DNA of 64,000 nucleotides. Source: Candidatus Ribeiella danica (GTDB lineage Bacteria > Chloroflexota > Chloroflexia > Chloroflexales > Roseiflexaceae). A program made the position numbers and the translations under genes. Positions within the stretch are counted from its first letter, which is position 1; every line of letters starts with the position of its first letter. The stretch lies in contig JADKFS010000010.1 of the NCBI GenBank assembly GCA_016717335.1, positions 248,001 to 312,000 of the forward strand, read 5' to 3'. The notes under the pieces were generated by a model that saw nothing but the letters and a program-made list of their open reading frames with translations, made no database searches and had not been told where the DNA came from. Positions 47,949 to 54,939 of this stretch are shown here, piece after piece.

Positions 47949-49391
47949 TCACGAGCGCGGCTTCAGCAGCCGGCCGCACGGCTCCGCCACGATCTTCCCA
48001 TCCAGAAACAGCGTCGTGCCGCGCAGCAGCGTGCGCACCACCCGGCCGCGCAGCGCCCGCCCGACGTACGGGCTGTGCCGGTGGCGGTAGAGCAGGTCGG
48101 CGGCCTGCAGCGTATAGCCGGCCTGCAGGTCGACCAGCGCCAGGTCGGCGTCGGCGCCGACGATCAGCCGGCCCTTGTCGGGCGCCAGCCCGAAGCGCCG
48201 CGCGACGAACTCGGACGTCACGGCGGCGATCGTAGCGAGCGGCAGCCCGCGCCGCGCGTAGCCCTCGGTCAGCAGCAGCTCCAGCGTCGACTGGCAGCCC
48301 GAGATGCCGCCCCAGACGTCGAAGTAGTGTTGAGTGTTGAGTGTCGAGTGTTGAGTTTCAGGAATCGTGAGCTGCGCCTCGTCGCCTTGTCGCCTTGTCT
48401 CCTTGTCTCCGGCCGGGTCGAGCCCTTTCATCGCGGGCGGCGACGGCGAGTGGTCCGACGCGACCATCGGCAGCGCGCCGTCGAGCAGCAGCTGCCACAG
48501 CGCGGACTGCTCGGCGAGCGGGCGCAGCGGCGGAGCGCACTTCGCGACCGCGCCCAGGCGCGCCAGGTCGTCCTCGGTCAGCGCCAGGTAGTGCGGGCAG
48601 GTCTCGCAGCTGACGTCGACGCCGCGCGCGCGGGCCTCGGCCACCAGCGCGACGCCGCGGCCGGTGCTGACGTGGACGATATGCAGCGCGCAGCCGGTCT
48701 CGCTCGCGAACAGGATGGCCCGCTCGATCGCCTCCAGCTCGGCCACGACCGGCCGCGAGCGCAGGTAGTCGCGTGCGCCGGTGCGCCCCGCCGCGATCGC
48801 CTTGCGGGCCAGCCCGCCGGTGATCTGGTCGTTCTCGGCGTGCACCGCCACGATCCGGCCGAGCCGCGCCGCGCGGGCCATGCCCTGGTAGAGCGTCAGG
48901 TCATCCGCCGCCACGAAGTCGTCGATGCCGCTGCTCGACATGAACGCCTTGAAGCCGATCACGCCGCGCTCGGCCAGCTCATCCAGCCGGTCGAGGTTTT
49001 CCGGCGTCAGGCCGCCCCACAGCGCGAAGTCGACCAGCGACGCGGCCCGCGCCGCGGCGAGCTTCAGGTCAAAGCTGGCCGCGTCGAGCGTGGGCGGGTG
49101 GGCGTTGAGCGGCATGTCGAAGAAGGTCGTGCCGCCGCCCGCCGCCAGCGCGCGCGTGCCCGTCGCAAAGCCCTCCCAGTCGGCGCGGCCGGGCTCGTTG
49201 AAGTGGACGTGCGCGTCGATCACGCCGGGGAACACGTGCAGCCCGGCCGCGTCGATCGCCGCGTCGGCGGTGCCGGGCAGCTCCGGCGCAACCGCGACGA
49301 CCCGCCCGTCGGCCACCGCCAGGTCGGCCCGCCGCACGCCCGCGCCGGTGACCAGCGCGCCGTTGCGGATGATCAGGTCGTACAGACTCAT
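47949..49391 (-). CDS. allB: Allantoinase, with in-frame repeat insertion
   Basis: 481 residues from ATG 49391. PGVIDAHVHFNEPGRADWEG carries the first two metal histidines, GVIGFKAFMSSSGIDDF the carbamylated-lysine segment, and IVAVHAENDQITGG and ALHIVHVSTGRGV the other zinc histidines; ASDHSPSPPAMKG has the final aspartate. These are the allantoinase/dihydroorotase features, and the pathway context favours hydrolysis of allantoin to allantoate. Nt 48323-48418 add about 31 residues (around 324-356, DKETRRQGDE with ETQHSTLNTQHY) between PPAMKG and FDVWGGISGCQ, near the active site, built from GACAAGG octamers and CACTCAA heptamers. Confidence 0.92.
   Translation of the reverse strand: MSLYDLIIRNGALVTGAGVRRADLAVADGRVVAVAPELPGTADAAIDAAGLHVFPGVIDAHVHFNEPGRADWEGFATGTRALAAGGGTTFFDMPLNAHPPTLDAASFDLKLAAARAASLVDFALWGGLTPENLDRLDELAERGVIGFKAFMSSSGIDDFVAADDLTLYQGMARAARLGRIVAVHAENDQITGGLARKAIAAGRTGARDYLRSRPVVAELEAIERAILFASETGCALHIVHVSTGRGVALVAEARARGVDVSCETCPHYLALTEDDLARLGAVAKCAPPLRPLAEQSALWQLLLDGALPMVASDHSPSPPAMKGLDPAGDKETRRQGDEAQLTIPETQHSTLNTQHYFDVWGGISGCQSTLELLLTEGYARRGLPLATIAAVTSEFVARRFGLAPDKGRLIVGADADLALVDLQAGYTLQAADLLYRHRHSPYVGRALRGRVVRTLLRGTTLFLDGKIVAEPCGRLLKPRS
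48323..48418. repeat. In-gene heptamer/octamer block in allantoinase
   Basis: GTGTTGAGTGTTGAGTGTCG on one side and CTTGTCGCCTTGTCTCCTTG on the other. Two different unit types side by side, together a multiple of three. Confidence 0.85.
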
Positions 49392-49485
49392 AACATACCT
49401 CAACCACCACTTTACAGTTGGGGAGGTTCACAAGAACCAGTCTTAGGCATGTTTCAATTCCAGGGATTTCGACGTGCCACTGTAC

Positions 49486-49505
49486 GGGCGCGATATATCG
49501 CGCCC
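49486..49505. repeat. 20-bp palindrome between allB and allC
   Basis: GGGCGCGATATATCGCGCCC, perfect. Could be an operator or terminator part. The surrounding 49404-49556 has no gene. Confidence 0.65.
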
Positions 49506-49556
49506 CTGCCCCTTTGGGGCAATGAATTGCCAAGCTCGATTGAACCCTGCCCTAAT

Positions 49557-50786
49557 CTACAATTCGGCCAGCATCTCAAGGAACTGCCCAAGCACATCGA
49601 TCGCGACCCCCACGTCTTCGGCCATCACCGACTCGGCCGGGTTGTGGCTGACGCCGCCCCTGCAGCGCACGAACAGCATCGCCACGCGCGTGAGGTCGGA
49701 CAGCGCGACGGCGTCGTGGCCGGCGCCGCTCGGCAGCTCGAGCACCGGGTAGCCGAGCGACTCGACCGCGCGCCCGAGCAGGCCCGCCAGCGCCGGGTCG
49801 CACAGCACCGCCGGGCTCTCCTGAATCGTGCGCCAGCCGCGCGTGACGCCGCGCGCCGCCGCGATCTGCGCGGCCCGCTCGGCCAGCTGCTCGACCGCCC
49901 GCGTGCGCCGCGCGTCGCTGCGGTGGCGCACGTCCAGGCTCAGCGCCACCTGGCCGGGGATGACGTTGCTCGCGCCCGGCTGCGTGGCGATCTGCCCGAC
50001 CGTGGCGAGCAGGCCGGGCTCCCTGCGCGCCAGCGCCTCGGTCGCCAGGATGAACTCGGCCGCGGCGCACAGCGCGTCGTGGCGCAGGTCCATCGGCACC
50101 GTCCCGGCGTGGCCGGCCATGCCCATGAAGTCGACCGCCAGCCGGCTCTGGCCGGCGATCGCCGTGACCACGCCCACCGGCAGGCTGCGCGCCTCGAGCA
50201 CCGGCCCCTGCTCGATATGCACCTCGCAGTAGCCCAGCAGATTGTCGCCGCGGCGCCGGTCGGCGGCCAGCCGCTCGGGGTCGCCGCCGAAGGCGCGGAT
50301 CGCGGCGGCCATCGTCACCCCGTCGGCGTCGGCGCGGCTGAGGTAGGATGGGTCGAAGGTGCCGGCGACGACCTTGCTGCCCAGGTAGGCGGTGTGGTAG
50401 CGCACGCCCTCCTCGTCGGCGAAGCCGTACAGCTCGACCGCGTAGGGCAGCCGGCGCGACTGGTCGTGCAGGCGCTGCACGCTGGCCAGCGCCACCAGCA
50501 CGCCCAGCGGGCCGTCGTACTTGCCGGCGTCGCGCACCGAGTCGAGGTGCGAGCCGAGCAGCAGCGTCTTCGCTCCGCTGCGTCCGGCCTCGTAGCGGCC
50601 GATCACATTGCCGACGCTGTCGCAGCGCACGCTCATCCCGGCCGCGCGCATCCAGTCAGCCACCGCCGCGCCGGCCTGCCGCAGCGCGTCGGTCGCGAAG
50701 CGGCGCGTCAGCCGGCCGTGCTCCTCGCTGAAACCGGCCAGCCGATCGCAGCGCTCCATCACCGTACGCGCGTGCTCGTCTATCAT
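49557..50786 (-). CDS. allC: Allantoate amidohydrolase / N-carbamoyl amino-acid hydrolase
   Basis: 409 residues of the M20/hydantoinase-carbamoylase family. KTLLLGSHLDSVRDAGKYDG has the first two metal ligands, ELYGFADEEGVRYHTAYLG the bridging Glu, YCEVHIEQGPVLE the next, and the C-terminal LPSGAGHDAVALSDLTRVAM the last His. This group includes AllC, which takes allantoate to ureidoglycine/ureidoglycolate with ammonia release. The gene's position between allantoinase and HIU hydrolase favours AllC over beta-ureidopropionase. Starts at ATG 50786. Confidence 0.9.
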   Translation of the reverse strand: MIDEHARTVMERCDRLAGFSEEHGRLTRRFATDALRQAGAAVADWMRAAGMSVRCDSVGNVIGRYEAGRSGAKTLLLGSHLDSVRDAGKYDGPLGVLVALASVQRLHDQSRRLPYAVELYGFADEEGVRYHTAYLGSKVVAGTFDPSYLSRADADGVTMAAAIRAFGGDPERLAADRRRGDNLLGYCEVHIEQGPVLEARSLPVGVVTAIAGQSRLAVDFMGMAGHAGTVPMDLRHDALCAAAEFILATEALARREPGLLATVGQIATQPGASNVIPGQVALSLDVRHRSDARRTRAVEQLAERAAQIAAARGVTRGWRTIQESPAVLCDPALAGLLGRAVESLGYPVLELPSGAGHDAVALSDLTRVAMLFVRCRGGVSHNPAESVMAEDVGVAIDVLGQFLEMLAEL

Positions 50787-50799
50787 CGTCGCTCCAGTG

Positions 50800-50995
50800 T
50801 GGCCGAAACTTGAGACTTGGGACTTGAGAGCCTGTCTGAGAAGCCCTTTTTACCACCAAGCCACCAAGACACCAAGGGTTGAAGGATATGATCACAGGGA
50901 CGTGCTGGCATCAGGACCACCCAAGCTTGGTGCCTTCGTGCCTTGGTGGTTACTTTCAAACAGTCTCTGAGGCCTGAGACCCGAGAGCTGAGAAC
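50800..50995. repeat. CACCAAGA octamers and ACTTGAG heptamers
   Basis: GAAACTTGAGACTTGGGACTTG then CCACCAAGCCACCAAGACAC, opposed by GCTTGGTGCCTTCGTGCC (50920-50950) and CTGAGGCCTGAGACCCGAG. Large inverted arrangement between uraH and allC with no gene. Confidence 0.8.
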
Positions 50996-51006
50996 AGCCG
51001 ACTGCC

Positions 51007-51369
51007 CTAGCTGCCCCGATACGTGCTGTAGGACCACGGCGAGACCAGCAGCGGCACGTGGTAGTGCGCGTCCGCATCGGCGATCGCAAAGCGGACCGGG
51101 ACGTGGTCGAGGAACGGCGGCGCCGCGGCGGCGACCGGCTGGCCGGCGAAGTACGCGCCGACCGCGAACACCAGCTCGTAGCCGCCCGCCTCGACCTGAT
51201 CGCCCGCGAGCAGCGGCGCGTCGGTGCGCCCGTCGGCGTTCGTGCGCGTCGTCGCAAGCAACCGGCGGCCTGCGCCATCCCGATCGAGCCGCCACAGCTC
51301 GATCGCCACGCCGGCGGCCGGCCGGCCCTGGGCCGTATCGAGCACGTGGGTTGTCAATCGCCCAGGCAT
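51007..51369 (-). CDS. uraH: 5-Hydroxyisourate hydrolase (transthyretin-like)
   Basis: 120 residues, full length. RLTTHVLDTAQGRPAAGVAI at the start, DGRTDAPLLAGDQVEAGGYE in the middle and the diagnostic C-terminal YSTYRGS all match HIU hydrolase, with His in TTHVLD and HYHVPLLVSPW in the active site. It hydrolyses 5-hydroxyisourate, the product of urate oxidation by PuuD, to OHCU. It is followed on the same strand by allC. Confidence 0.96.
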   Translation of the reverse strand: MPGRLTTHVLDTAQGRPAAGVAIELWRLDRDGAGRRLLATTRTNADGRTDAPLLAGDQVEAGGYELVFAVGAYFAGQPVAAAAPPFLDHVPVRFAIADADAHYHVPLLVSPWSYSTYRGS

Positions 51370-51372
51370 GAT

Positions 51373-51482
51373 TGCCCCCTGTAGTCAGTAGTTAGCTGTC
51401 AGTAGTCAGCTATCAGTAGTCAGTATCAGTGCAGTCCTCGTAAATCGATGTATCTGATTACTGACTACTGACTACTGACTAC
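51373..51482. repeat. Heptamer hairpin AGTAGTC / GACTACT
   Basis: TAGTCAGTAGTTAGCTGTCA and repeats on the left face ACTGACTACTGACTACTGAC on the right. The right arm encodes the PuuD stop (51479-51481). Confidence 0.88.
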
Positions 51483-52681
51483 TGTTCAATCTTCGCCCCC
51501 TGGTCGATCCAGGCGCCGAGCAGCGCGCGCTCCTCGTCGGTGATGCCGGTCTTATTGCCGAACGGCATGGTCTTCGAGATCACCGCGCGCTCCTTGATGC
51601 GGGCCGCCAGGCTTTGGATGCGCTCGGGCGTGTCGAACGTGACGCCGGCCGGCGCGACGGTGAACTGATCGTCGGTCGGCGTGGCCGAGTGGCAGGGCTG
51701 GCAGCGCCGGGCGATCACCGCGCGCGCCTCGCTGAACGGCACCGTTCCGGCGCTCGCGGCCGCGCTCAGCGGCCCGCGGTCGCGCACGATCAGCATCGTC
51801 ACAAGCGCGATCGTCGCCAGGGTGGTGCCGGCCGCCAGGCGCAGCCAGGCGCCGTAGGTGAAGCGGATGTTCAAGAAGTGCCGCACCGCCGCGCTGCCGA
51901 CCATCAGGATCGCCAGAATCAGCCAGTTCAGCGTATTGCCGTAGGTGCTGGGGAAATGGTTGCTGACCATGACGAACAGCACCGGGAAGGTCATATAGTT
52001 GTTGTGGATCGAGCGCTGCTTCGCGCGGTAGGAGAGCGCCGGGTCCTGCGGCAGGCCGGCCCTGGTCGCCGCCACCAGCTCGCGCTGCGAGGGCACCACG
52101 TAGAACCAGACGTTGGCGGTCATCAGCGTGCCGAGCAGGGCGCCGACGTGGATGTAGGCCGCGCGGCCGCTCAGCAGGTGCGTGAGCCCGTAGCTGACCG
52201 CGATCAGCAGCACGAACGAGATCGCGAACGCCAGCGGCGTGTTCTTGCCGAGCGGCGAGCGCCACAGCAGGTCGTAGGCCAGCCACGCGCCGATCAGCGT
52301 GCCGACGCCAATCGCGATCGCCGTGCCCGCGCTGATGTTGGCGACGCCCGGGTCGACCATATAGGCCGCGCCGCCCATGTAGTAGACGACGACAAGCAGC
52401 CCGATCCCGCTCAGCCAGGTCGTCAGGTTCTGGAACATGAACCAGTGCACCTTGGCGGGGTAGGGCATGCCCGGCGGCAGCAGCTTCTTCTCGACCTCGT
52501 AGAAGGCGCCGCTGTGCAGCAGCCAGATCTTGCCCTGCACGCCCTCGCTGGGCGGCTCGACCGGCCGAAGGTTGCGATCGAGCCAGTTGAACAGCAGCGA
52601 GTTCCCGATCCACATGATCCCGGCGATCACGTGGACCCAGCGTATGAACAGATCGAGCAGCTCTCGAAGCGTCGCTTCCAA
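51479..52681 (-). CDS. puuD: Membrane-bound urate oxidase (urate hydroxylase) PuuD with cytochrome c domain
   Basis: 400 residues. The N-terminal half has about eight hydrophobic helices, starting DLFIRWVHVIAGIMWIGNSL and including LHSGAFYEVEKKLLPPGMPY and LSYRAKQRSIHNNYMTFPVL, characteristic of PuuD/urate oxidase N-terminal domains. After a linker comes a class I cytochrome c with CQPCH (near residue 330) and KTMPFGNKTGITDEERALLG as distal-ligand side. Thus urate electrons enter the respiratory chain rather than making H2O2. The start is TTG 52681, supported by GGGGAGG six bases upstream. Its stop lies in a TAGTCAG repeat. Confidence 0.93.
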   Translation of the reverse strand: MEATLRELLDLFIRWVHVIAGIMWIGNSLLFNWLDRNLRPVEPPSEGVQGKIWLLHSGAFYEVEKKLLPPGMPYPAKVHWFMFQNLTTWLSGIGLLVVVYYMGGAAYMVDPGVANISAGTAIAIGVGTLIGAWLAYDLLWRSPLGKNTPLAFAISFVLLIAVSYGLTHLLSGRAAYIHVGALLGTLMTANVWFYVVPSQRELVAATRAGLPQDPALSYRAKQRSIHNNYMTFPVLFVMVSNHFPSTYGNTLNWLILAILMVGSAAVRHFLNIRFTYGAWLRLAAGTTLATIALVTMLIVRDRGPLSAAASAGTVPFSEARAVIARRCQPCHSATPTDDQFTVAPAGVTFDTPERIQSLAARIKERAVISKTMPFGNKTGITDEERALLGAWIDQGAKIEQ

Positions 52682-52810
52682 CGCTAACCTCCCCTATAGC
52701 AGTGGGCAGTCGGCATGAGCCAGTCGGCAGTACGACGGATGGCATCACAAATCGTTCGTGCGTAGCGGCTCAATGCTTTTGCTCACAGCTATAATACCGG
52801 TACGGAGTAG

Positions 52811-53578
52811 TCAGGATTCGGTGCGACGGATTCGATAGCGCACCAGGTCGAACGACATCTGGCTCTTCGGAAAGTAGCTGCGCGAGTGCCAGAGCGGCAG
52901 CTCGTCGGAGCTGTAGCCGACCTCCTCGAGAAACAGGACCGGGTGGTACGGATCGAGCGGCATGTCCGGGAAGTCGCAGCCCCGCGCGATCTCCGGCTGG
53001 ACGTGGGCGACCTGGTACTCGGTGCGCTGGTTGCAGCGGCGCTCGAGCAGATCGAACAGCGGCTCGGTGATCTCCGGGCTTGCCAGCGCCTCCTGGACCA
53101 GATCGTCGCCAAGGATGCGCGTTGGGATCGAGTTCACGCAGTAGATCACCGGCTCGCCGTCGGCGGTGAAGATCTTGTGCGAGCGCAGCACCGGCGCGCC
53201 CGGCTCGAGATCGAGCGCCGCGGCCAGCGCCGGCGCGGGCTGCGCCACCGCAACCGTGATGTAGCGCACGCCAGGCTGGGCGCCAGCGCGCGCGATCAGG
53301 TAGGTGAAGTCCTCGGCCTCGTTGAGCGGGTTGGCCAGGCGCGAGAGCCGGCTGACGAACGTGCCGACGCCGTGCCGGCGCGCCACCAGCCCCTGCTGCG
53401 CGAGCGCGGTCATCGCGCTGCGGATGGTGGCCCGGCTGACGCCGAACTCGGCCGCGAGCTGGTTCTCCGTCGGCAGCTGCCCGCCGACCGGGTAGATGCC
53501 GCGCCTGATCCGATCGCTCAAGATGTCCAGTATCTGCGCCGCAAGCGAAGCGACGCGCACGGGCATGCGGGCGTTCAT
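52811..53578 (-). CDS. GntR/HutC-family transcriptional regulator
   Basis: 255 residues from ATG 53578. The winged helix is QLPTENQLAAEFGVSRATIR then SAMTALAQQGLVARRHGVGT. The UTRA effector domain follows, with PVIYCVNSIPTRILGDDLVQ and LPLWHSRSYFPKSQMSFDLV at the end. HutC/UTRA regulators bind small catabolic ligands. Its position between puuD and uraD suggests control of purine catabolism. An obvious GntR operator (GT-N(1-4)-AC repeats) was not found in the flanking sequence with confidence. Confidence 0.92.
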   Translation of the reverse strand: MNARMPVRVASLAAQILDILSDRIRRGIYPVGGQLPTENQLAAEFGVSRATIRSAMTALAQQGLVARRHGVGTFVSRLSRLANPLNEAEDFTYLIARAGAQPGVRYITVAVAQPAPALAAALDLEPGAPVLRSHKIFTADGEPVIYCVNSIPTRILGDDLVQEALASPEITEPLFDLLERRCNQRTEYQVAHVQPEIARGCDFPDMPLDPYHPVLFLEEVGYSSDELPLWHSRSYFPKSQMSFDLVRYRIRRTES

Positions 53579-53734
53579 GACCTTGGCCCTGATCGATAGC
53601 GGTCGCGGCAGGCGAGCTGCGTGCGACGGCGGCGATGCGGCGAGATAGCGACTGTGACTCTGGGTGGTTCGCGAGGTTAGATGGCAGCCATCTGACCTTG
53701 AGTATAGGCCACGCCGCGGCAGATGTCAAGCAGT

Positions 53735-53822
53735 TTACAGGGGCGCTGCGCCCCCGCCCCCCCGCCTTGTCATCTTGTCTCCTTGTCTCCTTGTCTCCTT
53801 GTCTCCTTGTCTCCTTGTCTCC
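53735..53822. repeat. GC-rich palindrome and CTTGTCTC octamer array
   Basis: GGGGCGCTGCGCCCCC followed by seven copies of CTTGTCTC (53765-53822). Part of a repeat-rich 770-bp stretch (53579-54353) with no gene. Confidence 0.9.
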
Positions 53823-53879
53823 GGGGCGCTGCGCCCCCGGCCCCCCGCCCGGGGGAACCCACGCCGGTTCCCCCGGCCC

Positions 53880-53976
53880 CCCTCCGGCAAGTGATGTCGT
53901 ACCAGCTCCAAGCATCGTGGCACATGCCCGGCAATATTCCCAGCGGGGCGGAATACAACGCGCTACGCTCGCCAGG
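53880..53976 (+). repeat. Dispersed repeat family A, copy 7 (left half)
   Basis: CCTCCGGCAAGTGATGTCGT, GGCACATGCCCGGCAATATT and GCGGGGCGGAATACAACGC. It breaks off where the GGTCGTT array begins. Confidence 0.82.
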
Positions 53977-53979
53977 CCT

Positions 53980-54115
53980 TGGTCGTTGGTCGTTGGTCGT
54001 TGGTCGTTGGTCGTTGGTCTATCGTCTATCGTCTTTCACCCGGTCACCTTGTCTCCTTGTCTCCTTGTCTCCTTGTCTCCTTGTCTCCTTGTCTCCTTGT
54101 CTCCTTGTCTCCGGG
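53980..54115. repeat. GGTCGTT heptamer array and CTTGTCTC octamer array
   Basis: Five GGTCGTT units (53981-54016), then about eight CTTGTCTC units (54044-54112), then the GC-rich palindrome. These lie inside the composite between two family A copies. Confidence 0.9.
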
Positions 54116-54137
54116 GCGCTGCGCCCCCGGCCCCCCG

Positions 54138-54310
54138 CCCCCCTCCGGCAAGTGATGTCGTACCAGCTCCAAGCACCGTGGCGCATGCTCAGTACCATTC
54201 CTTGGGCGTGGGTTGCAACCCGCCGTGCGTGGATTCAGCTGGGCATGCACGTCAAGCGTGCCAACTGAGGCGGCATCATTTTGAGGTCCAGGGGCGAGAG
54301 CCCCGCCCGC
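54138..54310 (+). repeat. Dispersed repeat family A, copy 8 (complete)
   Basis: CCTCCGGCAAGTGATGTCGT at the left, GCGCATGCTCAGTACCATTC, CCGTGCGTGGATTCAGCTGG and GGCGGCATCATTTTGAGGTC at the right. Its first 55 bp match copy 7 almost exactly. Confidence 0.85.
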
Positions 54311-54353
54311 GGGGCACGGGGGGCGCGCAGCCCCCGGTGGATTGCACCAAAGA

Positions 54354-54869
54354 TCATGCACCGACAGCGTCGAGCAGGCGCAGCCTGGCGATCTTGGCGA
54401 TCTCGCCGAGCGCGGTCGCGATCTCCTGCGATCGGTCGTTCAGCAGGCGCGCCTCAAAGCTCGCCAGGATGCTCTGGCGGGTGTGCTCGCGCACGCAGAT
54501 CACGAAGGGGAAGTCGAACCTATCGCGGTAGGCGCCGTTCAGGCGCGTGAAGGCCGCGAACTCCTGCGGCGAGAGGCGGTCGAGCCCGGCCGACGACTGC
54601 TCCCTGGACGACTCGGCGGTCAGCGCGCCGGCGATCGCCGCCTTGCCGGCCAGGTCGGGGTGCGCCTGGATGAGCGCGACCTTATGCCGATCGTCCGCGC
54701 CGTACATCGCGGCGCAGAGCGCCTGGTGCAGCTGGTCGAGCCCGGCGAACGGGCGCGCCGGCCAGGCCCCATCGGCGACCCAGGGCGAGCGCTCGAACAG
54801 AAAGCCCAGCTGTGCCACGAACTCGTCGCGGCCGAGCGCGTTGACGTCCTCGAGTGTGAGCGGTGACAT
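54354..54869 (-). CDS. uraD: OHCU decarboxylase
   Basis: 171 residues, full length for 2-oxo-4-hydroxy-4-carboxy-5-ureidoimidazoline decarboxylase. VALIQAHPDLAGKAAIAG is the active-site His signature, ESSREQSSAGLDRLSPQEFA follows, and RFDFPFVICVREHTRQSIL is the C-terminal conserved block. It produces S-allantoin from OHCU, completing urate to allantoin with PuuD and UraH. ATG 54869 follows GGAGAGAGACG. Separated from the GntR gene by repeats. Confidence 0.96.
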   Translation of the reverse strand: MSPLTLEDVNALGRDEFVAQLGFLFERSPWVADGAWPARPFAGLDQLHQALCAAMYGADDRHKVALIQAHPDLAGKAAIAGALTAESSREQSSAGLDRLSPQEFAAFTRLNGAYRDRFDFPFVICVREHTRQSILASFEARLLNDRSQEIATALGEIAKIARLRLLDAVGA

Positions 54870-54939
54870 TTCGTCTCTCTCCTCCTTGCCCTTTCGGAAA
54901 TAGGTATTCGCTATGGGGAGTGAGCGAGCGCCAGCGCGC

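Noticed and set aside
47895..50813. Long plus-strand frame opposite the allantoinase and AllC genes
   Set aside because: It covers repeat arrays and the antisense of three genes with clear pathway motifs. No coherent domain is seen.
53765..54112. CRISPR-like array in the CTTGTCTC and GGTCGTT blocks
   Set aside because: Units are 7-8 bp and contiguous without spacers, so it is a tandem repeat, not a CRISPR.
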